NCBI GenBank assembly: GCA_006384855.1
Contig: VCJN01002508.1
Location: 124,001 to 188,000, forward strand
Origin: Tetraselmis striata
Lineage: Eukaryota > Chlorophyta > Chlorodendrophyceae > Chlorodendrales > Chlorodendraceae
Direction of reading: 5' to 3'
DNA length: 64,000 bases
A program made the position numbers and the translations under genes. This document shows positions 33,303-43,992 of this stretch, in pieces (position 1 is the stretch's first letter; each line of letters starts with the position of its first letter). The notes beneath the pieces were generated by a model. The model was not told the origin of the DNA, made no database searches, and saw only the letters and a program-made list of their open reading frames with translations.

Positions 33303-33689
33303 ACCTGATTGATAGTAAGCTTGCATGAGCTTTTCATAATCGATTAGCCTTCGCGCTGTCTGCATTTGAGCATCTGAGAGGATTTGGCCGCTCTTGATTC
33401 GGTCCCTCAAAAGACCGGCGGCCGATCTTTCTCCTTGCGAGTGCGTGCCGTAAGCCGGCACTCTACCTCCTAAAAGGCTCGGTTTCCAGGGGTTACCTGA
33501 TGCCTCGGCGCCGGCTCTAGCTGCAGAAACTGAGGCTGCACGGCTCTTCTTAGCCGCCGGATGCTCGGGCACAGAAGATGACGCCTTGTGTTTCCTCCCG
33601 ACTAGCGCTCCGAGCGTATCGAATTCTTTTGCTTTCTCGGTAGGTTTTGATGTCCGCTTGGACCTCCGACTTATAAATATCATATTCTG

Positions 33690-34054
33690 TCATACCGTTT
33701 CGTCCCACTGATGACATACCGTTTCGTCCCACTGATGACAGACCGTTTCGTCCCACTGATGACAGACCGTTCCGTCCCGCTGATGACAAACCGTTTCGTC
33801 CCACTTATGACAGACCGTTTCGTCCCACTAATGACATACCGTTTCGTCCCACTGTTGACAGACCGTTTCGTCCCGTTGATGACAGACCGTTTCGTCCCAC
33901 TGATGACACACCGTTTCGTCCCACTTGATGACATACCGTTTCGTCCCACTGATGACAGACCGTTTCGTCCGACTGTTGACAGACCGTTTAGTCCCACTGA
34001 TGACATACCGTTTCGTCCCACTGATGACAAACCGTTTCGTCCCACTGATGACAA
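33690..34054. repeat. 24-bp minisatellite array B (about 15 units)
   Basis: Same unit as array A. It is continuous with array C (41981-42200) once CACTA-2 and one copy of its CAA duplication are removed, and the 24-bp register is then restored exactly. It lies upstream of the first large exon of gene 1, probably inside its first intron. Confidence 0.85.
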
Positions 34055-34732
34055 CACTGTGAGATTCAGATGTGACATACGGGTGACGAAGCACTACTAC
34101 TAGCGACTATTATTTATCCGTGAAGGCTGCTGCTGGTGGCGGCACGTCCATCCAGTTACGTGCGAGTACATCCGGCGTTATTGCCGGCGGGCGATAAATC
34201 CTTTTTGTAATTATTCTGCTAGTCGTACTAGCCCGGTGACGTGTTACATGGCACTAACGTATAAGGTACAAGGTTGTCCGTGTAGTACCGGGTAGTACGC
34301 GATATATTTATTAAGCCGGTACCGGGTATCTAGTACGAACCCGGGCGCGATGACGAATCGTCATGTGGATAACTACGACTTGTAGTACATGGGAGCGCGA
34401 ATCTCAGCCGTACTATTCGGCTAGGGGCATGCCCGCCGTCCGATGAAAGATCATCAGATGGGTGGTTTGGCTGCCATGTTTTGCCAAAGAGTGATCACGT
34501 TACATAAATATTCGCGAGGGGGAGGGCGGGGGCAGGCAGCGGTTTACCGAAGAATGTTTGAATTACAATATTCGCGACAGCTGCCGTCGGGGCATGTGGC
34601 GGGGGGCGGGGCGGGGGGGGGGGGGGGGGGGGGGGCGGGCGTGGTCCCCCCGCCGCCCCCCCCCCCCCCCCCCCCCCCGCCGCCCGCCGCTCCCGCCGGG
34701 GGAGTGAGGGGAGGGGGGTAAGGGGGCGGGGG

Positions 34733-35314
34733 CTACTGCTTGTTCTTGTTCTTGCGTGCCCGGGGGACCCTCCGCTTCGACGATCTCGTTGCCTCCGCCT
34801 CCGCCTCCGCCTCCGTTTGCTCCTCCGACTCCGCCTCCGACTCCGCGACCGTCAGTTTCTTACCTCGGCGCTTCTTCAATGGCCTCTTCCGCTTCTTGTC
34901 ATCCGTCAGTGTCTTCACCACCCCGGGAGGCTGTGCCGTCGACGACGCCGCCATGAGCTTCCTTACCTTGGCGTCGGGACGCCCCCTGTGCCCAGACGCC
35001 CACAACAAGCCACAATCGTTTTGCCTTTAAGCGGCTGAGGATGCGGCCTCCTCGGCCACCACGAGCTGCGCCGCTGGCACTGTGGAAGCCTTGGCGTTGA
35101 GGTGGGCCTTACGGCGCTCCCGGACGAACCTGCGCGCGGCACAAGTTAGCCACGAGTGGGTGCGTGCTAATGTGGAGGGTGGAGTGTTTTGTTGCGCGCC
35201 CACCTTGTCACGCGTTTCCTCATGTCTTTCTCGTCCTCCTCGATGCCGGCGGCGCGGACACGCGAGACAACGAGGCTCGCCGCCCACTTTTGCCCGGGGG
35301 GCGAGGTCTGCCAT
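34733..35314 (-). CDS. CACTA-2 basic/acidic protein, 2 exons (partial)
   Basis: Counterpart of 8928-9514. It starts MADLAPRAKVGGEPRCL near 35314. The last exon (about 35130-34733) has KKRKRPLKKRRGKK, a shorter Glu/Ala run, and ends RVPRARKNKNKQ. Conservation of both ends in the two copies supports a real gene. Its role is unknown. Confidence 0.42.
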
Positions 35315-35759
35315 GGCGCTGTGAGCGGTGAAGGGGGGGGGGGGGGGGGCGGCCGAGGTGGAGAAACTAACAGTCAGCCAGTCGACGACCGCCTTCCGCA
35401 GCAGTCAACGACACATCGGAGGCGAGGAGCAGCGCGCCACTACTATTTATATGCACGTATTGTCAAGAGCTAGTCGGTGCGGCATTGTGTCGGTGTAATT
35501 TCGCAATGTTTATTGTTGAAGTAGCACGGCGTAATGAATACGCGGTTTCACCGAGTGAATCCGGGATAATATGTGCGGTAGGGCGCGCGTATATGTGCGC
35601 GACGAATGTGCGCAGCGTTGTGCGGCGGTGTGCACCGATGTGAATATAGTGTGAATATTATATCGGCCGTAGACGATCGGGTCTGGCAGCACCGCCCGTG
35701 CTTGTAAATAAGCGACAATGGATCACGTCATGCTCCGGTTGTACTCCTACACTTCCTCC

Positions 35760-35895
35760 ACTTTGGCGGGTGGGGGGGGGGGGGGGGGGGGGGCGGGGGG
35801 GGGGGGGGGGGGGGTCCTGTCCTTATTATTTACTTGCATCGGTGGACGTGCTGGATAATAAGGACAGGACCCCCCCCCCCCCCCCCCCCCCCCCT
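35760..35895. repeat. Foldback with G-tract and C-tract arms in CACTA-2
   Basis: GGTCCTGTCCTTATTAT is perfectly inverted as ATAATAAGGACAGGACC about 35 bp later. The left arm is extended by about 45 G and the right by about 25 C. It is missing from CACTA-1, so it arose or inserted after the copies separated. It may be a tiny foldback element or a hairpin formed by template switching. Confidence 0.7.
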
Positions 35896-36149
35896 CGGGC
35901 ACATCGCGTGGTTTCGGAGCAGTTCATTCGCGCCTCCTCGTCTTGTTTGCAATCGTCGCCCTAATCCAATGAAGGGTGAGTAGCGGGACACTGTGCCCCC
36001 CCCCCCCCCCCCCGGTTTATATAAACAAATAAATATTTAGCCGTGCATGCGCCGCAATCGGTACCCAATGAGCGGGGTATGTGACAGTGGTTTCGAAGCA
36101 GTGCAAGCATTCCGTGCGTGTGCACAAGCACGTACGACTGGGAAAGAGG

Positions 36150-37880
36150 CGGGGGTTGCGGATGGAGTGCATTGGCGGTGCATAGAATAGCGTGTTCCTG
36201 GGGTTTTGGCTGCATCAGACGCCGTATTCCCATCCATCCGGCACAGAATGTCCGGTTTTCACTCATTTGTGTGTTAACATAGTGTGAATATTACGCGTCT
36301 TTTACGCCGGGTGGATGGGCATCCGGCGTCCGATGCACCCCAAGTATTTACAGCACGCTACTCTACGCACCGCCAATACACTCCGCAAGCCCCGTCTCCA
36401 TCCGCGTGGGAACCGGTAGTAAGTGTTGTTGTGTGCGCACATCGTGACAACATTACACGGTGGCAATTGCAATCAGCGGTGGATAATGTGAAGGCGTTTT
36501 CGAAATCGACAGAGAATGAGGCGGTGCTGGCGGAGTGCATTGGCGGTGCATAGAATAGCGTGTTGCTGGGGTTTTGGCTGCATCGGACGCCGTATTCCCA
36601 CCCATCCGGCACGGAATGTCCGGTTTTCACACATTTGTGTGTTAATATAGTGTGAATATTACGCGTCTTTTACGCCGGGTGGATGGGCATCCGGCGTCCG
36701 ATGCACCCCAAGTATTTACAGCACGCTACTCTACGCACCGCCAATACACTCCGCAAGCCCCGTCTCCATCCGCGTGGGAACCGGTAGTAAGTGTTGTTGT
36801 GTGCGCACATCGTGACAACATTACACGGTGGCAATTGCAATCAGCGGTGGATAATGTGAAGGCGTTTTCGAAATCGACAGAGAATGAGGCGGTGCTGGCG
36901 GAGTGCGTTGGCGGTGCATAGAATAGCGTGTTGCTGGGGTTTTGGCTGCATCGGACGCCGTATTCCCATCCATCCGGCACGGAATGTCCGGTTTTCACAC
37001 ATTTGTGTGTTAATATAGTGTGAATATTACGCGTCTTTTACGCCGGGTGGATGGGCATCCGGCGTCCGATGCACCCCAATTATTTGCAGCACGCTAGTCT
37101 GTGCACCGCCAGTGCACTCCGCAAGCCCCGCCTCCATCCGCGTGGGAACCGGTAGTAAGTGTTGTTGTGTGCGCACATCGTGACAACATTACACGGTGGC
37201 AATTTCAATTAGCGGTGGATTATGTGAAGGCGTTTTCGAAATCGACAGAGAATGAGGCGGGGCTGGCGGAGTGCATTGGCGGTGCATAGAATAGCGTGTT
37301 GCTGGGGTTTTGGCTGCATCGGACGCCGTATTCCCACCCATCCGGCACGGAATGTCCGGTTTTCACACATTTGCGTGTTAATATAGTGTGAATATTACGC
37401 GTCTTTTACGCCGAGTGGATGGGCATCCGGCGTCCGATGCACCCCAATTATTTGCAGCACGCTACTCTACGCACCCCCAATACACTCCGCAAGCCCCGCC
37501 TCCATCCGCGTGGGAACCGGTAGTAAGTGTTGTTGTGTGCGCACATCGTGACAACATTACACGGTGGCAATTGCAATTAGCGGTGGATTATGTGAAGGCG
37601 TTTTCGAAATCGACAGAGAATGAGGCGGTGCTGGCGGAGTGCATTGGCGGTGCATAGAATAGCGTGTTGCTGGGGTTTTGGCTGAATCGGACGCCGTATT
37701 CCCACCCATCCGGCACGGAATGTCCGGTTTTCACACATTTGCGTGTGAATATATACAGTGTGAATATTACATACGCGTCTTTTACGCTTGGTGGATGGGC
37801 ATCCGGCGTCCGATGCACCCCGAATCTCACCAACACGCTACTCTACGCACCCCCAACGCACTCCGCCAGCCCCGCCTCTT
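36150..37880. repeat. 368-bp tandem repeats in CACTA-2 (4-5 units)
   Basis: Units with CACTCCGCAAGCCCCG occur at about 36389, 36757, 37125 and 37487, with diverged units at each end. Adjacent units are nearly identical to each other, more than to CACTA-1 units, which suggests homogenisation within the array. Confidence 0.8.
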
Positions 37881-38365
37881 TCCGCGCAGGTCCTACGTTC
37901 CATTGTATGTATATACATACGTACATGTACTGCTCCGAAACCAGCCCAAACTTAATGAGTGCACAAGTGTAAATGGGGGGGGGGGGGGGGGGGGGATGTG
38001 GCGGCGGGGCATCCACTCACACATACCCCGGCGATGCATGACAGATATTACATGCCGTGGCGGGTCGGCGGGCCGACCCGGCGGGGGGTGGGGGGGGGGG
38101 GGGGGGGGGGGTCTATTCAACTACACGTGCGACAGTGTCGTTTCGGGGAGCAGTATATGTGCCCGGCCTCATTTATACCGCCCCCTACCTGCGCTGCATG
38201 GTCCACCCCTACGAATTACTTAGCACAAACCGTCATTACTTAATAGGAACCTAGCACAGCCATGCCTATATGCCCGCTTTGCCGATCAACTTCTACGCAC
38301 TTCCCGTCCCTCAGCCGCCGGACATGGGGGTTAAGCCGCCAGCCTCGGCAGTTGCTTAGCCAGAC

Positions 38366-39439
38366 TTGGCATCCCGTACCGTGTCCATGGCTTCTGCCGC
38401 CGGGGTTGCGCACGCATGCACGCACGGTAATACGCCGCCGACGCCGCCACGCTTACTTCCACCACCTTCGCCAGCCGCTGCTTCGCACGCCGTTCCGCCG
38501 ACATACGAAACGCACGAATCCCCCCCCCCCCCCCCCCCCCCCGTCCCCGCGTCATGTATAATATATTCGAGGCGACTATGCGGGGCGCAGCACACGCCGC
38601 GGCGTGGGTCGGCGGAGCGGCAGGCGGCGGGAGCCCTAATGGCCGGGCAGTATCCACACCCACACAGGCACCGCCGCTCACCTCCGACGCGGATGAACTG
38701 CCTCCCAAAGGAAACATGCCGGTTGGTGGTAAGCCCAGCAGGCGTGGGGTGCCGGCGCCGGTACCGGTGCGACGGAGCTGTCGCGTCAGGAACTGCACCG
38801 CATGTGGAGCAACACATGGCGGTGCCGGCCCCACCTATGTCTAGGGCCACCTCCTCACAACACCCCGCCACGACGGCGTCGGCCACCGCCGACGGCGCCG
38901 TTGCGGGGGGAGACGCCCTGCCAGGCGACGATGATGAGCCTGGTGCGCCGCGTCAGGAGGCGGAGGAGGCCGTGGTCGAGGCGACTGATCGGGCTGAGGG
39001 GGTTGTCGAGGCGAGCGAGGCTGCGCTCGCGCCACCCGCCCCGCAGCCACCTGCGCGACATGCCGACTTGCTCGTCGCCATGTTGACCGGAGCACTAGGA
39101 GCAGTGGCGGGAGGCGGCCACATGCACTATCATGTGCGTGTCCTGGCCGGACGCCCGTCATGCGTGGACTGCGGCCAACGGACGGACTGGGAGTGTTGCT
39201 GCGACGGCACTCCGGCTTTGTGCGGCCCCAAGTACCCATGCATGGCGACCCATCAGCGGGCAGTCCCCTGCCCGGCCATAGTGAGGGCGGAGTTCCGCCA
39301 TGTCAGGGACGCGTTCCACGACGCGACTCGCGCCGCCGTGTGTGAGGCTTCCGAGAAGGCACGCGCGGCTGGTAGGGTGCGCAAGGTGAGGCGGCGGACG
39401 GCCCAGGAGATGAAGGAGAGCGAGACATGCCGTCAGTGA
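38366..39439 (+). CDS. CACTA-2 Cys-rich ORF (plus strand)
   Basis: Here the frame is open for 357 codons, longer than in CACTA-1, because a poly-C tract (38521-38542) has a length that keeps it open. Only the second half is convincing: an Ala/Glu-rich stretch, then CVDCGQRTDWECCCD and LCGPKYPCMATH, then a basic Arg-rich end (AGRVRKVRRRTAQEM). The cluster could bind zinc, as in the cysteine-rich tail of piggyBac-type transposases. It lies between the tandem repeats and the minisatellite. Confidence 0.45.
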   Translation: MASRTVSMASAAGVAHACTHGNTPPTPPRLLPPPSPAAASHAVPPTYETHESPPPPPPPVPASCIIYSRRLCGAQHTPRRGSAERQAAGALMAGQYPHPHRHRRSPPTRMNCLPKETCRLVVSPAGVGCRRRYRCDGAVASGTAPHVEQHMAVPAPPMSRATSSQHPATTASATADGAVAGGDALPGDDDEPGAPRQEAEEAVVEATDRAEGVVEASEAALAPPAPQPPARHADLLVAMLTGALGAVAGGGHMHYHVRVLAGRPSCVDCGQRTDWECCCDGTPALCGPKYPCMATHQRAVPCPAIVRAEFRHVRDAFHDATRAAVCEASEKARAAGRVRKVRRRTAQEMKESETCRQ

Positions 39440-39611
39440 GGTTGGGCGCAATGTCATTGGGTGGGGCACACGGACGTGTAACACTTGCACTTTGCGCGTA
39501 CTGCTGGGTTACATCAAGGCGGTGTCACACTATGCAACCGGAAAGGCTGCGTTGCTACTGCAAACGATGCTACGCCTCACTCGGTAGCAACCGCTGCCCC
39601 GCCCATCCCAC

Positions 39612-39935
39612 TCGCGTTGGCGCCGCGCTGCCCCGGCCGCCGCGCCTTGGCGCCGCGCTGCCCCGGCCGCCGCGCCTTGGCGCCGCGCTGCCCCGGCCGC
39701 CGCGCCTTGGCGCCGCGCTGCCCCGGCCGCCGCGCCTTGGCGCCGCGCTGCCCCGGCCGCCGTGCCTTGGCGCCGCGCTGCCCCGGCCGCCGTGCCTTGG
39801 CGCCGCGCTGCCCCGGCCGCCGCGCCTTGGCGCCGCGCTGCCCCGGCCGCCGCGCCTTGGCGCCGCGCTGCCGCGGCCGCCGCGCTGCCGCGGCCGCCGC
39901 GCTGCCCCGGCCGCCGCGCCTTGGCGCCGCGCTGG
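39612..39935. repeat. 30-bp GC-rich minisatellite, about 10 units (CACTA-2)
   Basis: Same unit and place as 13700-14490, with a scrambled portion at about 39865-39910 where shorter units occur. Confidence 0.88.
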
Positions 39936-41306
39936 GTATCGAGTCCTCCCCTCCCTGGTGAACGCGTCCACCTGCGCCTTGCGCTCGGGGCCGTCCTCCT
40001 CCGTCACCACATTCTGCAACCCCCACCGCGTGACGAACCACGCAAGTCCTTGCAGGCGCCTGTACATGTGCCCAAGCACCGCCAGTCGCGACACCGAACG
40101 CACCACCGCTGGGGACGCGAGCTCCTTCTCGGTCATGATCGCCTTCACCCGGGCCTCCTCTAACAGCGGACCGGCGTTAAGAATGGAAAACGTTTCCATG
40201 TGGTGCAAGCAGTCCTTTATGACCCAGCCGGACTGCACCGTCACCTTGCCTGACCCTGCAGTCAAGGAGGGGAATGCCGTCATGCCCACGCCCACGCCCA
40301 CGCCCGGAAGGGGGGGGGGGGGGGGGTTTACCTTTCGACTTCTTGGACACCGCATACGAAGGGCGCAACCCGCGTCCAAAGTTGCGGGACTAAAGCCTGG
40401 CGCCGGTCTTCCTGCTTCATAGCTCGGAATCCAATGTGGCCCTGCACGGTGACAGATTTCCTCCGAAAGTCCCTTTCCCAAGCCAAAAAAAAACAGGTGG
40501 AACGGCGCGGGGGGGAAGAGGTTGACCATGCTGACATAGCCCAGGACCACATGCACATGGCACACGCCATGGCATCCAGTGTTCTGCTTGGCCTCCGCCA
40601 GCCGGGTTGTGTTGAACGCACGCCGGGCAAGGTGCGTGATTCACTGGACAAGTCATCGCCTTCATGGACGGTTACCAAGCGAGCATCCCCGTCCGCATCC
40701 ACAGGGGGGTGCTCATGGGCAGCCGCCATAGCCTCCACAACCTGCCACGCCGACCGGGCGGGTGCGTGTGATTCCATACAACCGCAGTTGAGTGGTTCCA
40801 CCAGCACGCAGGCCGGGCCCACTCACCTCTGAACGCAGAAGGTCCACAATGTCACCGCCCTCGAAAACAGCGCGCCACTGGGTCGCCCCGCCGTAATCCT
40901 CCAACACCCACTCGGTAACGACGCCGGTTATCACGCCGTAGTGCCATACTCCCCGGAACTTCTTGGCGATGACCTTCATGTACAAGTCACCGGGATCGCC
41001 TTTCCGTATCACGCTCTCATCGGCAGCTTCCACGTCCGCCGGCGGCCACGCAGGCGCGTCGATGTCCATACCGTCTTCGCCAACGGGGTCCTCCCCCACA
41101 CCCATTACATCGTCCTCCGAGACCGGCGCCGGCGGGCCGTTTCCGACGGCTGCAGCTACTCCTGCTGCCGCCCCTGCCGCCGCTGTTGCTGCTGCTGCCG
41201 CCCTGCTGCTGCTGCTTGTAATAAGGCGGCCTTGCAGTGCACGCTTCAACGAGTGGCTACAGTTCGGGTATTTCCGGAAGTGCCGCTCTCGCGCCGTTCC
41301 TTTCAC
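39936..41306 (-). CDS. CACTA-2 putative transposase gene (BED-like, Tudor-like)
   Basis: Counterpart of 14491-15974. The first exon retains the end of the BED-like motif (ERHFRKYPNCSHSLK) but the upstream start codon is altered, and an 18-bp segment is missing near 41115. The Tudor-like stretch FYMKVIAKKFRG reads LYMKVIAKKFRG here. Later exons (about 40640-40340 and 40300-39940) keep MVNLFPPAPFHLFFFGLGKG and WFVTRWGLQNVVTEEDG. A one-base change after FGLGKG shifts the frame relative to CACTA-1, so this copy may be inactive. Confidence 0.45.
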
Positions 41307-41980
41307 TACTGCCCGTCACGATGCCGTGGCAGTGCTTGCATGTGTACACGCCATTCTTCGACACACTCGATATCCATCCCTCTCCCGGCATGCCTGTTGC
41401 CGCGCGCGCGCGGGGGGGGGGGGGGGGGGGGGTTGAGAGTTGGGGTGGATGTAGCCCACCACCGGCAGGGAGCACAAATGCGAGTGCGCGGCTGTCCGCG
41501 CTTGGTTCAGCGGTGAGCGGCGGTGACCGTGAGGCGACCCCGTACTTCATGCGCGTGCTGGGGCGTTACACAATCATCAGCAGTTAGGGCGGCTGCATTA
41601 AAACGCGCACCTACGAACACCACCTACCGCCTACCACCTACCGTACCACCTACATCCGCACACACCTCCGCCCGTCGTGCAGCACATCGCCGCACACCGC
41701 GGGGTCAGCGATGTGCAGCGATGTGCAGCGAGTACGTGCAGCCGCCTGTACTTAGCCCGGGTACTCGGCGTCGGCGGGCGACACGCGAGCCCGCATGCGC
41801 ATATCAATTTGATGAAATTATCGAAACGAGAAATTCATATAGTACTTTAAAGGTCGCGCGCGATAGTCGTCGCTACTCGGTATGAAATCCACGTCCCTCG
41901 TCCGTCCCGTATCGTCCCCGTATGTCGTCGTTCGTCACCAGTAGGGCACACTTGCGTCACATCTGAATCTCACAGTGCAA

Positions 41981-42200
41981 ACCGTTTCGTCCCACTGTTG
42001 ACAGACCGTTTCGTCCCACTTATGACAAACCGTTTCGTCCCACTGATGGCAGACCGTTTCGTCCCACTGATGACAAACCGTTTCGTCCCGCTGATGACAA
42101 ACCGTTTCGTGCCGCTGATGACAAACCGTTTCGTCCCACTGATGACAAACCGTTTCGTCCCACTGATGACAAACCGTTTCGTCCCGCTGATGACAGAACT
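41981..42200. repeat. 24-bp minisatellite array C (about 9 units)
   Basis: Right half of the array split by CACTA-2. Unit as in array A. Confidence 0.85.
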
Positions 42201-42572
42201 ATTTCCAATATATTATGTACTGCGGTTTAATAATGTTATGTATTTAAGTACTGCGCTTCACACTAATATTAAACCACTCCTTACGGCGGAGTACAGGCAC
42301 AGGGTCCACCTCGTAGCTCTCCACCCCCATCCCCCTCCCACAAATAATTAGCATCCTTACTGAACTTGCCGCAGCTGCCTCGACGGGACGTAATACTACC
42401 GAGCATGACCCTGATGCCGCTCGTCTCGTTTGGGTTTCTATTCCCACTCGTCTGCCTACACCTCGAGCGGTCCTAGATTACACCGCTTCTACAGGGAACC
42501 CTAACCGAACTCGCTAGATCTGGCCGCATCACGCGTCGAGCAGGCAGGCAGCTACTGTACGCGCGCGCAACT

Positions 42573-42634
42573 AACCTGGGGTGGCGTCGTCCTTGTCTTC
42601 CTTGTCCTTGGCAGGCTCGTTCTTCTTCAGCGCC
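42573..42634 (-). CDS. Possible first exon of large-element gene 1
   Basis: MALKKNEPAKDKEDKDDATP is followed by a GTTAGT donor. It is lysine-rich like the next exon (33683-33305), which would make arrays B and C part of one intron. A second possible coding stretch lies at 42447-42244. Only a transcript could confirm either. Confidence 0.3.
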
Positions 42635-43030
42635 ATTCTGGCGGTAGGTAGGTTGACGCGGTAGATGAGCGGGTTTCTTGGTGGGAAGCGGTGAGGGGGA
42701 GGTGGAAATGACGTGGATTCTGTCTGCCGCCGCTCTGACCCCTGCTGGACCAACGGCGCGCGTGCGCGCACTATAGTGCACCTCGTCGTCGTCATCAGGT
42801 TCATATATTTTGCTCCGCGACGAATATACAGGGCTAACTACTGCGACTATATATTACTATTACTGGAAGATAAAATATTCCCTACTCGAGAGTCATAACG
42901 GTACGAGAGTACAGTGACGTGGCAATAATATTCCTTCATGGGATGATATATTCCTTGGATTGGATTCGGGTGTACTTACTAGTATAGAATTATTACCGAC
43001 ATACGAAAGAAACACGAAATAATTCGGTAT
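42635..43030. promoter_or_regulatory. Shared upstream region of the two divergent large-element genes
   Basis: About 400 bp between the proposed starts of the leftward and rightward genes. The part at 42800-43000 is AT-rich (TATATATTACTATTACTGG). It probably holds divergent promoters, but I cannot mark a specific element. Confidence 0.35.
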
Positions 43031-43992
43031 TTGAGTCATCAATTATTTTGTCGGTCAACGTTTCTCGGTCAACGGCCTGTCCGAGAACGGTCATCGGCCG
43101 TCAGTCTTCCTCACCACATATCACAGTCCTTCACCCCCCCCCCCCCCCAACTCGCCCCTCGCTGCAGCATGGCGGCGGTCGAAAGCATGGCCTCTTCTCC
43201 AGGATCCGGCGCGTCGGACACTACAGTTACATTACCGCCGTGTTCGTGCCGCAGCGGGTACTCGAGTGATTGCGACGCGCGTGCGAGTGATCGTAAGGAG
43301 CCTGAGAAAAGGAAGTACACGTGGGGCAAGGGCTCCAATGAGGTCGCCGAAAGCGGTACTGGCAAGGTCTCGTCTCAGATCAGCAAGCGCACCTCTCGCG
43401 ATTGTATCCGCCTCATGCTCGCCAAGGAGGCTAGCGAGCAGTCGCCGTGCTGTTCGCGGAAGTGCGTGCACAAGCTATACACACAGTGCGGAGAGGCCCT
43501 CGTTGATGCCGTGATGGACCGTGCGTTGACCGTATACTCTGGCAATTAGAACCGCTCCTTTGACCGGGTCGCTCAGCTTCTCTGGGGTGGCTACGAGTCG
43601 GCATCCGACAAGTTCGATTACATGTTCGATCACGGTGGCTACTTGCGATCTTTCGATCATCGAGGTCCCATCTACACGTGTGGGCGTGCGTGGGAGGTCT
43701 TGCATCAGGTCTCGAAACACAAACGTCTCGTGATCCAGCGGTCGGTGGTGGATAACGAACCCACGTACATCAGGCAGCGCAAGCAATACGAGAGAAGACA
43801 AACCGGACCGAGAGAGCATGTGCGCATGTTTCTCGAGCACTTCTTCTCAGATGACCTCGGTCACGTCGAGATCATGCCTTTTCACGACGGCAACAGCGAG
43901 ACCTTCAAGAAGCACCTACCTCCCTGGATGACCAAGATTTGCGTATACTACTACTACAAGTCGTGGGCCGAGGACGACAACGCCATTCTCCG

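Larger units (their letters stand above)
27979..33683 (-). pseudogene. Large-element gene 1: beta-class DNA amino-methyltransferase-like protein
   Basis: Minus-strand exons: 33683-33305; a duplicated exon (about 33225-33132 and 33046-32956); 32872-32816; 32711-31971; 31889-31346; 30735-30535; 30467-30190; 30104-29320; 29232-28937; 28882-28610; 28539-28340; 28272-27979. The N-terminal part is basic. A Glu-Pro repeat linker follows, then long unassigned regions. The C-terminal third has the permuted beta-class order. Motif IV is VFIADALFG (29068-29042) followed by HTWDSKDAAW. A central segment (LIYHVLTWAKDCGMKMGSSL, AEYYLYVRKP) comes next, then KYQKPIALF and motif I VDVTAGTGTTAV (28394-28359), then LKTILIDNQ. 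Such enzymes transfer a methyl group from SAM to adenine N6 or cytosine N4 of DNA. Here DPPY is replaced by DALF, so activity is doubtful. An in-frame TAA (32182-32184) and a frameshift near 32490 mark decay. A further 5' exon may lie at 42634-42573. Confidence 0.65.
34055..41977. mobile_element. CACTG-ended DNA transposon copy 2 (CACTA-2, EnSpm/CACTA-like)
   Basis: Same 22-bp inverted ends as CACTA-1, with the 3-bp target-site duplication CAA at 34052-34054 and 41978-41980. Gene order and sequence follow CACTA-1 closely along the whole length. Differences are in repeat counts (370-bp units about 4-5 against 3; 30-bp units about 10 against 26), homopolymer lengths, a copy-specific foldback (about 35760-35895) and the absence of the 13110-13690 segment. 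Both copies moved recently by this measure. Confidence 0.88.
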
